Positions 44,141 through 51,349 of a DNA stretch of 64,000 bases are shown here, piece after piece. Source of the DNA: Halodesulfovibrio aestuarii DSM 17919 = ATCC 29578 (GTDB lineage Bacteria; Desulfobacterota; Desulfovibrionia; Desulfovibrionales; Desulfovibrionaceae). Location of the stretch: positions 1,054,001 to 1,118,000 of the forward strand of contig NZ_ARQF01000021.1 in assembly GCF_000384815.1 (NCBI RefSeq). Direction: 5' to 3'. The notes below the pieces were generated by a model, which ran no database searches, was not told the origin of the DNA, and worked only from the letters and a program-made list of their open reading frames with translations. The translations under genes and the position numbers were made by a program. Positions within the stretch are counted from its first letter, which is position 1. The number at the start of each line of letters is the position of its first letter.

Positions 44141-44629
44141 CTAAGTATTCGTCATAAAAAAATAGGGCACATCTATGTGTAATTGAGCCGGTTTGCATTC
44201 CTCGCATCTTAGAATAACAAACTCTACTTCTCTCGTTTCATTGCAAATATTTCGCACTGCCTCGTTAAAGCTCGAAAACACAACAACCTGCCTAGCATGT
44301 ATGGTTGCTATTGAATTTGGTAATTTCGCGACCTCCTCGCTGAAAATTCGTTTAAAAGAACGGTTCGAAGATTCAAGAAACTGTTTGCCCAGCTGCTCTG
44401 CTTTTGCTTTACCCTGCACGCATGCAAACAAAAGTTCGCACTGCAAACGTGCTGCAATTGGCAACGCAGCCTGAATAACCTGCCGTTCGGCTGGCTCTCC
44501 GTCATAGGCGACGATAATCTTTTTCTGCTTATCATCGGCCTTCATCATGTCCAAAGCCGTATCCCACTCGCCTGCTTCTGCAAAAGCGGCTGCTGTGGTT
44601 ATGGACTCCAACATTTTCATTATCTTCAT
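44141..44629 (-). CDS. Universal-stress-like protein with short N-terminal extension, first gene of operon
   Basis: 162 residues. An N-terminal helical module (MLESITTAAAFAEAGEWDTALDMMKADDKQKK) precedes a single UspA-like domain that begins KIIVAYDGEPAERQVIQAAL and includes LLFACVQGKAKAEQLGKQFLE. The usual Gly-rich ATP loop at the C-terminus is missing (VEFVILRCEECKPAQLHIDV), so nucleotide binding is doubtful. It is first on a minus-strand operon whose sigma-54 promoter lies at 44672-44688 and whose enhancer-like sites lie further up. Confidence 0.8.
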   Translation of the reverse strand: MKIMKMLESITTAAAFAEAGEWDTALDMMKADDKQKKIIVAYDGEPAERQVIQAALPIAARLQCELLFACVQGKAKAEQLGKQFLESSNRSFKRIFSEEVAKLPNSIATIHARQVVVFSSFNEAVRNICNETREVEFVILRCEECKPAQLHIDVPYFFMTNT

Positions 44630-44671
44630 GAATTATCTCACCATTCTCCTCGTGGGTATTGCTCACTAGTT

Positions 44672-44688
44672 AGCAGCATTCATGCCAA
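44672..44688 (-). promoter_or_regulatory. Sigma-54 promoter of the universal-stress/exporter operon
   Basis: On the minus strand, TTGGCATGAATGCTGCT. GG and GC are exactly 10 bases apart and it differs from TGGCACG-N4-TTGCW at two positions. The predicted transcript start is about 44661, giving a 32-base leader to the start at 44629. Confidence 0.8.
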
Positions 44689-44750
44689 CTAATAATATAC
44701 TGTTTTATTTAACTTTATTCTAAAGGTGCGTTTTTGCAGCATCAAAAACT

Positions 44751-44765
44751 GTTACAAATTACAGC
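44751..44765 (-). promoter_or_regulatory. Enhancer-like site A
   Basis: GTTACAAATTACAGC, 12 of 15 positions as in site C. Centred about 97 bases upstream of the predicted transcript start. Likely contacts for the sigma-54 activator encoded at 46930 (inference). Confidence 0.6.
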
Positions 44766-44780
44766 AAACACAACTCTTCC

Positions 44781-44795
44781 GCTGTAATTTGCAGC
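44781..44795 (-). promoter_or_regulatory. Enhancer-like site B
   Basis: GCTGTAATTTGCAGC. Its reverse complement matches site C at 14 of 15 positions. Centred about 127 bases upstream of the predicted start. Confidence 0.7.
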
Positions 44796-44833
44796 ATTTC
44801 GTTTGCAACATTGGATGATTTCATAGAATCATT

Positions 44834-44848
44834 GCTGCAATTTACAGC
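44834..44848 (-). promoter_or_regulatory. Enhancer-like site C
   Basis: GCTGCAATTTACAGC inside the longer inverted repeat TTGCTG-N7-CAGCAA. Centred about 180 bases upstream of the predicted start and 70 bases before the divergent Lon-receiver gene, which it may also control. Confidence 0.7.
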
Positions 44849-44911
44849 AACAGAATGCGTAGATTTACAAATATCAACCTGATATACATAGATAAACAAA
44901 AGGCGGGAAAG

Positions 44912-46933
44912 ATGAGATTTTTTAGCAAACCAGAGGATGTAGCTCCTGTACCGGAACCGACACTGACCATGCAGGAAGAGCTGCGTATCGCCGTCGAGAA
45001 GTCAAAGCTTCCTGAAAACGTACGGCATATAGCACTCGAAGAACTCACCAAGCTGGACAGAACAGATTCTTCCTTTGCTGAATTCGGGCTGGGCGTAACC
45101 TATGTAGAATTGCTACTCTCTCTTCCGTGGAATATTTCCTCGCAGGATAATCTGGAACTTGAGCACGCCGTCACAGTTCTCAATCAGGAGCACTTCGGCC
45201 TGAATGGCGTTAAGCAGCGCATTCTGGAATATCTGGCTTCCAACATCACATGCCATATCAAAAAAAGCACTGTGCTTGTTGTGGATGATGAACAAATTTC
45301 CCGCGACAATATGGCCTATTCCCTCGACAAACTTTCCTGCGAAGTGCTTACGGCATCAAATGGTCTGGAAGCTGTGGACATTCTGGAAGAACGCAATGTG
45401 GACTGCATTGTAACCGACCTCAAAATGCAGAAGATGGACGGGCTGGAACTGCTCAACTATGTTCAGGAAAAATGGCCGGACACTAAACTTATTATCGTTA
45501 CGGGGTACGCAACCGTTGATAACGCCATCGGTGCGCTTAAAAAAGGCGCGTTGCACTACCTTCCTAAACCCATCAATTTAGAAATTCTTCGCAATGCCGT
45601 TCAGGAAATTCTTGAACAGCAAAAGCAAGCGTGCTCCGTTTCCGGCCCTATCCTCTGCTTCACAGGCCCTCCGGGAACCGGAAAGACATCCATCGGCAAA
45701 TCCGTTGCAAATGCTCTCTCCAGAAAATTCATCAGGTTGTCTCTTGCGGGCATGCGTGATGAAGCCGAGCTTCGCGGGCACAGGCGTACGTACGTAGGCG
45801 CAATGGCAGGTCGCATCATCAGCGAACTGAACAAATGCGGCGTGAATAACCCGGTATTTATGCTGGATGAAATAGATAAGATAGGTCAGGACTTCAGGGG
45901 GGATCCCGCCTCTGTCCTGCTGGAAATTCTTGACCCTGAACAGAACAGACACTTTTTAGACTACTATCTTGATACTCCGTTCGATCTTTCAAAGGTAATG
46001 TTTATTACAACGGCAAACATGGTGGACAATCTTCCGGCACCATTGCGCGACAGAATGGAGATTATTCCCTTCTCCTGCTACACACTGAACGAAAAAAAAC
46101 AGATCGGGCTGGATTATCTTGCCCCGCGTCAACTGCGCACACTCGGATACTCCCAAAACGAAATCGCTTTCACACCGGAGGCCATGTCCACCCTCATTTC
46201 CGGCTACACCAGAGATGCGGGACTGCGCAGCGTGAACAGGGAAATAGGTAATGTCTGCCGCAAGATCAATTTACAGATTCTGCAACAGCTCAAAAAGCCG
46301 CCAATCACTATTTCAAGCGAAGACATTGTCTCCCTGCTCGGATATGAACGATATACATTTGAGGCCGCTACTGCGCAGCCGCTTATCGGTGTCACAACGG
46401 GACTGGTGTGGAGTGAATACGGCGGGCAGCTTATCTACATTGAGACAGCCAAAATGAAAGGCAGCGGTCGATTGATTATGACCGGCTCACTGGGAGAAGT
46501 TCTGAAAGAATCCGCCCAGACTGCACTCAGTTTTCTGCGGAGTAATGCCACAAAATTCTCAATAGATGAAAATCTGTTCGAGCAAAGGGATATTCATGTG
46601 CACATCCCTGCCGGTGACATCTCGAAAGATGGCGCATCAGCAGGGGTAACAATCGTCATGGCATTATTGTCACTGCTTACCAAACGGCCGGCAAGAAGGG
46701 ATGTTGCGCTGACAGGGGAATTCACCCTGAGCGGAAGGATATTACCTGTAGGCGGACTGCGTGAGAAAATTCTGGCAGCACAACAGGCCGGTGTACGTGT
46801 AATTCTGCTGCCGGAACGCAATAAAAAGGAAGTTCAGGTAATGAATGATGAGGTGCGTAATGCAGCGGAACTGCACTTTGTATCGTCCATCAACGAAATA
46901 GTTGAGCACGTGTTGCTGCCATCGGCAGACTAG
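44912..46933 (+). CDS. Lon-type ATP-dependent protease with inserted response-regulator receiver
   Basis: 673 residues. The N-terminal Lon substrate-binding domain is absent. Residues about 15-110 match the helical linker of Lon (LPENVRHIALEELTKL, YVELLLSLPWN, FGLNGVKQRILEYLA). Residues 118-235 are a receiver domain with acidic pair Asp125/Asp126, phosphoacceptor Asp169 (IVTDLKM), Thr197 and Lys219. An AAA+ module follows with Walker A GPPGTGKT (252-259), Walker B VFMLDEID and Lon-specific RGDPASVLLEILDPEQN. The S16 protease domain has the catalytic Ser576 (DGASAGV) and Lys619 (GGLREKIL), so the protease dyad is intact. The ATG at 44912 is chosen for GGCGGGAAAG upstream. It converges with the activator gene, and the stops share CTAG. 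Confidence 0.9.
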   Translation: MRFFSKPEDVAPVPEPTLTMQEELRIAVEKSKLPENVRHIALEELTKLDRTDSSFAEFGLGVTYVELLLSLPWNISSQDNLELEHAVTVLNQEHFGLNGVKQRILEYLASNITCHIKKSTVLVVDDEQISRDNMAYSLDKLSCEVLTASNGLEAVDILEERNVDCIVTDLKMQKMDGLELLNYVQEKWPDTKLIIVTGYATVDNAIGALKKGALHYLPKPINLEILRNAVQEILEQQKQACSVSGPILCFTGPPGTGKTSIGKSVANALSRKFIRLSLAGMRDEAELRGHRRTYVGAMAGRIISELNKCGVNNPVFMLDEIDKIGQDFRGDPASVLLEILDPEQNRHFLDYYLDTPFDLSKVMFITTANMVDNLPAPLRDRMEIIPFSCYTLNEKKQIGLDYLAPRQLRTLGYSQNEIAFTPEAMSTLISGYTRDAGLRSVNREIGNVCRKINLQILQQLKKPPITISSEDIVSLLGYERYTFEAATAQPLIGVTTGLVWSEYGGQLIYIETAKMKGSGRLIMTGSLGEVLKESAQTALSFLRSNATKFSIDENLFEQRDIHVHIPAGDISKDGASAGVTIVMALLSLLTKRPARRDVALTGEFTLSGRILPVGGLREKILAAQQAGVRVILLPERNKKEVQVMNDEVRNAAELHFVSSINEIVEHVLLPSAD

Positions 46934-48297
46934 CTTTCAAGCCCGAGCCGCTTCATTTTTCTCCACAGGGAACCTCTGTTCAGACCCAGCAGTTCTGCTG
47001 CACGGCTTTTGTTGCCGTCTGTCTGTTCCAGTACCCAGCTAAGGTAGCGGCGTTCATTGTCCTCCAATGACACTATATCATCAAATTCAACAGGAGCTTT
47101 AGGTACTGCTGCCGGAATCAGATGGTCTCCCCACAAATCGGGAGGTAACTGCGCAACGCGAATAACCCTTCCGTTACAGAGCACAACTGCGCGTTCCATC
47201 ATATTTTCCAGTTCCCGTACGTTACCGGGAAACGCATAGTCACTCAGGATATTGAGCACGTCATCGTCAATATCGGTAATGTTTTTCTTGAACACGGACG
47301 CAAACTTGTTCACAAAAAAACTGGCCAGCAGCGGGATATCGTCTTTGCGCTTACGAAGCGGAGGAACCTCCAGCGTTATTACGTTAAGCCTGTAATACAG
47401 GTCTCGACGGAACGTCCCATGCTCTACCATGCTCAGCAAATCTCTGTTTGTTGCGGCAATAATGCGCACATCTACCGGCACCTCAATTGTGCCGCCTACC
47501 CTGAGCAGTTTTCTGGTTTCCAGAACCCTCAGCAGGTTTGCCTGCATACTCAGCGGCATATCCCCTACTTCATCCAGAAAAAAAGTACCATGATCCGCAG
47601 ATTCAAGAAGCCCTTTCTTGGCACTGTTCGCGCCTGTAAAGGCTGATTTTTCATGCCCGAACAGTTCATTTGCCAGCAATTCTTCATTAAATGACGCGCA
47701 GTTAATGGCAAAAAACAAGTTGTTTCGTCTAGGACTTCCCATATGCAGGGCTTTAGCCACCAGTTCTTTGCCTGTTCCCGTTTCCCCTTGAATAAGCACA
47801 GTACATCCAACAGCCGCAACCTGATCAATCTGATGCTTCAGCTGAATAATAGGAGCACTGTTGCCGATTATCCTGTCGGAACCGGATGCCTCAAGCTGAG
47901 TCCTCAACATGGCGACTTCTTCTTTCAGTCTCTTTTTTTCCAATGCCTTCTGGGTCAGCAACGTAACTTCATCCAGACGTACAGGCTTTGCCAGATATTG
48001 AAATGCCCCACTCCCCATAGCCTGCACGGCGCTATCCACAGTGGCATATCCTGTTAATATAATAACCTCTGTGTCCGGCGATGTTACCTTGATAAACTGA
48101 AGCAACTCAAGCCCGCTGATATCGGGCATACGCATATCGGTTAAAACAACATCGAACTGCTCTTTTTCGATAGCCGCCTGAGCCTGTGCCCCGTTCTCGA
48201 CAGCGGTTACAGTCGCTCCCTGCTGAGTTAACACATGCGCCAAATTTTCCCGAGCAATCAGCTCGTCTTCAGCAATCAATATCTTTGCATCAATCAT
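46930..48297 (-). CDS. NtrC-family sigma-54-dependent response regulator
   Basis: 455 residues. The receiver domain (about 1-120) has Asp10/Asp11-type acidic residues (IAEDE), phosphoacceptor Asp in VLTDMRMPD and Lys in LAKPVRLDE. The AAA+ domain (about 140-370) has Walker A GETGTGKEL, the sigma-54 contact loop as EKSAFTGAN (Ser where most have Gly in GAFTGA), Walker B GTFFLDEVGDM and RRDLYYRLNV. The C-terminal Fis-type helix-turn-helix is DGNKSRAAELLGLNRGSLWRKMKRL. AGGGCG precedes the ATG. It is encoded after the histidine kinase on the same strand and is the obvious candidate to bind the sites at 44751-44848. Confidence 0.95.
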   Translation of the reverse strand: MIDAKILIAEDELIARENLAHVLTQQGATVTAVENGAQAQAAIEKEQFDVVLTDMRMPDISGLELLQFIKVTSPDTEVIILTGYATVDSAVQAMGSGAFQYLAKPVRLDEVTLLTQKALEKKRLKEEVAMLRTQLEASGSDRIIGNSAPIIQLKHQIDQVAAVGCTVLIQGETGTGKELVAKALHMGSPRRNNLFFAINCASFNEELLANELFGHEKSAFTGANSAKKGLLESADHGTFFLDEVGDMPLSMQANLLRVLETRKLLRVGGTIEVPVDVRIIAATNRDLLSMVEHGTFRRDLYYRLNVITLEVPPLRKRKDDIPLLASFFVNKFASVFKKNITDIDDDVLNILSDYAFPGNVRELENMMERAVVLCNGRVIRVAQLPPDLWGDHLIPAAVPKAPVEFDDIVSLEDNERRYLSWVLEQTDGNKSRAAELLGLNRGSLWRKMKRLGLES

Positions 48298-48384
48298 AAC
48301 GCCCTACAGTTACTTTTGAGCCGAATGCCACCAAACATAATGACGACTAACAGCCCAGCGTGAATGACTCTTTCAGGCAACACT

Positions 48385-49806
48385 CTAATCGTGGTGTCTC
48401 AATGGTAAATCTATATAAAATCTGGAGCCGGCACCGAGTGTACTTTCAACACGGATTTCGCCGTCAAACTCTTCGATGATGCCATACGCAACAGAAAGTC
48501 CAAGCCCTGTACCTTCTCCCACATCCTTGCTGGTAAAGAACGGGTCAAATACTTTAGGCAAATCCTCTTCAGGTATGCCTTCGCCGGAATCGGACACAAC
48601 AAGTGTGACAAAGTCCTCAACCTGCTCTTTGAGAACAGAAATAGAAATGAAACCTGAAGTCTGTTCTTTCATAGCCTGCGTGGCGTTGATAATAAGATTA
48701 ATCAGCACCTCGCCCATTCTCTGCGGATCAAGGTGCACAAAAATATTGTCCGGTACGTTGACCTCAAGAGTAACACCCGAGGGTATCTGCGAAGAAACAA
48801 GTTGAACCGCGTTATCCACAACGTTCTTTAATGAAACAGTACGCAGCGACAACTCTGTGCATCGTGCAAATTCCAATAAGCCGCGTACAATATCCCGTGC
48901 GCGTGCTGTCTCTGTTTCAATATTATCAAGGAGCTTTTTGGCGAAGGGATTAATGGATTCCTTCAGTTCGCCCTGAAGGATTTGTGCTGAAGTGGAAATA
49001 TTATTGAGCGGGTTGTTTACCTGATGTGCGATTCCCGCACTCAAGGTACCGATAGAGGACATTTTCTGCGCCTGTACTAACTGCGCCTGTCGATGCTCCA
49101 GCTCGGAAACCATACGGTTAAAGGCAATCTGTACCTTGGATATTTCATCAGACATATTTTTCACATCTACATGGGCAAAATTCCCTTGCGCAATTTGCGT
49201 TGTGGTTTCTTCAATAACCTTCAGCGGCCCCACAATGCGTTTAGTGATAAAATACAGGGTACACAGAAATAAAAATGTCACTGCCAAAATAGAGAACAGC
49301 AGCTGCTTACGCAATTGTCTGTTAATTTTAAGAATATTAGCACGTTCCAAGTCCGCAATACTTTGCGCTTTAAAAACAAGCTCCTGCCCTATTTCACGCA
49401 GCTTTCCAACTTCGTCATCAAGATTACGTTTCTGCTTGGTTGCAGCTGCATACATGGCAACAATACGGTCTCGATACTCGGAAATAGTTTTTTTCAACTC
49501 AATGATGCTGTCCGTCATAGCTTCATCAAAATTCAAATCAGCATGTCCACCCAGCAATTCAAGCGTCTCTTCTATTTCACTCAATGCAAGCTGGTAACTG
49601 CTCTTTTCTCCATACAGCAGATAGTTCTTTTCCTGCCGACGAAAATTCAAAATAGAGCTTTCGACATCATCAATAAATTCAACAGAGTATGTTTTATCTT
49701 CAACAAGCAGCAACTGTTTGTAGGAAAAGAGTGTCTGCCCCCCTAAACAAATCGAGAGGATGAGAAAACCTGCGATAATCCGCTGTCTAACATTAAGTCT
49801 CAACAT
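48385..49806 (-). CDS. Membrane sensor histidine kinase
   Basis: 473 residues. N-terminal membrane helix (about 8-28), a periplasmic helical sensor of about 140 residues (ILNFRRQEKNYLLYGEKSSY, resembling helical-bundle ligand domains), second helix (about 170-190), and HAMP domain (VGPLKVIEETTTQIAQGNF). The dimerisation domain carries the phosphorylated His in GTLSAGIAHQVNNPLNNI. The ATPase domain has NLIINATQAM, DSGEGIP, FFTSKDVGEGTGLGLSVAYG. AGAGGAGGGTGG lies before the ATG. It is encoded 87 bases upstream of the NtrC-type regulator, which is its likely partner. The receiver in the Lon hybrid is a second possible target. Confidence 0.93.
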   Translation of the reverse strand: MLRLNVRQRIIAGFLILSICLGGQTLFSYKQLLLVEDKTYSVEFIDDVESSILNFRRQEKNYLLYGEKSSYQLALSEIEETLELLGGHADLNFDEAMTDSIIELKKTISEYRDRIVAMYAAATKQKRNLDDEVGKLREIGQELVFKAQSIADLERANILKINRQLRKQLLFSILAVTFLFLCTLYFITKRIVGPLKVIEETTTQIAQGNFAHVDVKNMSDEISKVQIAFNRMVSELEHRQAQLVQAQKMSSIGTLSAGIAHQVNNPLNNISTSAQILQGELKESINPFAKKLLDNIETETARARDIVRGLLEFARCTELSLRTVSLKNVVDNAVQLVSSQIPSGVTLEVNVPDNIFVHLDPQRMGEVLINLIINATQAMKEQTSGFISISVLKEQVEDFVTLVVSDSGEGIPEEDLPKVFDPFFTSKDVGEGTGLGLSVAYGIIEEFDGEIRVESTLGAGSRFYIDLPLRHHD

Positions 49807-50044
49807 CCACCCTCCTCTTGAAAGTCATACAAGACATTGAATTTATTATATCAGAATAAAAAAGACTATATTGTGATTTTTAGCACAAAGTCAAGTTTCA
49901 CAACAACAATTTATGACTGTTTGCAATCAAAAATACAGCTGTCTGCACACCGTATACACAGCCCTTCCTCCAAGTAAGCAAGATTGTACAATACGGTAAA
50001 GCACACCGCAGCTACCTTTAAAAAAAACACTAAGGAGAATATCA

Positions 50045-50425
50045 ATGAATGTTTCTACTATTGCAAACAATACTGTATACTTTTCACATGGTTCAAAAGA
50101 TCTTACTGACGTGGCGTGGGTTGACCATCCCAAGTTCAAAGGGGTTCAACTGAAACTTTTGCTCTCCGGTGCGGACACTGGCAACACCTTCAGCTCTCAC
50201 CTTATAAAAGTTGACCCCTTATGCGGTCTGGAAACACACTGCCATGAAGACCAGAAAGAGTTGCATGAAATTGTAGACGGGCACGGAGAATGTGTTTTAA
50301 CCGGAAAAACAATCTGTTATACTTCAGGAGTTATGACGGTTATCGACAAAGGTGAACTCCATCAGGTGAAGGCTGGCTCTGACGGACTTCTCATGCTGGC
50401 AAAATTTTTTCCACCGGCTGCTTAA
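50045..50425 (+). CDS. Cupin-domain protein
   Basis: 126-residue single-cupin protein. The first cupin motif is degenerate but visible (CGLETHCHEDQKELHEIVDGHGECVLTG, quoted in part: THCHEDQKELHEIVDG), with three His and two Glu as possible metal ligands. The second motif is VIDKGELHQVKAG. TAAGGAG precedes the ATG. It is followed after 18 bases by an AraC-type regulator, so both are cotranscribed. The ligand or substrate is unknown. Confidence 0.85.
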   Translation: MNVSTIANNTVYFSHGSKDLTDVAWVDHPKFKGVQLKLLLSGADTGNTFSSHLIKVDPLCGLETHCHEDQKELHEIVDGHGECVLTGKTICYTSGVMTVIDKGELHQVKAGSDGLLMLAKFFPPAA

Positions 50426-50443
50426 TGATGTACGTGGGCAAGG

Positions 50444-51262
50444 ATGGCGAAAGAGAAAAGCGAAATACGCACTATCAACCTTTCTGAAGAGTTAGGGATT
50501 GAGGCAATATTCGGCAAGCGGATACGCAACACCTTTCAACGCCACATCCACGCAACATACCTCTTTGGTCTTGTTGAGAAAGGAACGCGTGACATCACAT
50601 GCGGCGGCTGTACAGAATCCGTTTCTGAACAGGAATCGTTTGTGCTGCAACCTGCACAGGTTCACACATGTACATGCAGTGCCGATCATTGCTACAGCAT
50701 TCTCAGCATTAAGCCGGAATTTGTGGAAGCACTTGCAGTGCAGCTCTTTGGAATCGGGCATCCACCACCTTTCTTTCCATATGTCTGCTGCAGGGACAAA
50801 CTGCTTTCTAAACAACTTCAGGCTATCTTTACCCTTATAAAAAAACAGGGCATGAGCGATCATGCCCTTGCTTCAATACAACGCTATATCTCTACCCTGC
50901 TACAGCATCAGCCGCCGATACCGCACAAAATCACACAACAGGATGAATCTGTTGTAGACAGCACCTGTGAGTTCCTTCAAAAGAACCATGCACAAAAGCT
51001 GCCTCTTTCGTCCCTTGCGGAACACGCCTGCCTAAGTCCGTTCCATCTCCAACGGCTTTTCACAAAACGCATGGGAATAAGCCCTAACGATTACCTGCAA
51101 GCCCACCGTGTTGCCGAAGCACGGCAACGATTACGCATGAACATTCCGCTAAGCGAACTTGCACTCTCGTTAGGCTTTTACGATCAAAGCCACTTCACGC
51201 GCACATTCCGGAAAGTAATGGGCGTATCCCCGGGAAGTTATCGTAAAACTAATTCCAACTAG
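50444..51262 (+). CDS. AraC-family transcriptional regulator
   Basis: 272 residues. An N-terminal cupin-like sensing domain (RHIHATYLFGLVEKGTRDITCGG; FVLQPAQVHTCTC) contains many cysteines and histidines, which may sense metal or redox state (inference). The C-terminal DNA-binding domain (about 175-272) has two helix-turn-helix units: LSSLAEHACLSPFHLQRLFTKRMGISPNDYL (in part) and the family signature LSLGFYDQSHFTRTFRKVMGVSPGSYR. It is cotranscribed with the upstream cupin gene, which may be its target or helper. A terminator follows. Confidence 0.92.
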   Translation: MAKEKSEIRTINLSEELGIEAIFGKRIRNTFQRHIHATYLFGLVEKGTRDITCGGCTESVSEQESFVLQPAQVHTCTCSADHCYSILSIKPEFVEALAVQLFGIGHPPPFFPYVCCRDKLLSKQLQAIFTLIKKQGMSDHALASIQRYISTLLQHQPPIPHKITQQDESVVDSTCEFLQKNHAQKLPLSSLAEHACLSPFHLQRLFTKRMGISPNDYLQAHRVAEARQRLRMNIPLSELALSLGFYDQSHFTRTFRKVMGVSPGSYRKTNSN

Positions 51263-51276
51263 TACGTATCCAAGAG

Positions 51277-51322
51277 AAAAGCTCCCCCGACCGGTACACG
51301 GCTGAAGGAGCTTTTTGTTTTT
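51277..51322. terminator. Terminator between the AraC gene and the decarboxylase gene
   Basis: AAAAGCTCC / GGAGCTTTT stem with a 21-base loop, followed by TTTTTG on the plus strand and TTTTC on the minus strand. It serves both converging genes. Confidence 0.8.
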
Positions 51323-51349
51323 ATATCAAAACGGGTAGAAACGACACGT

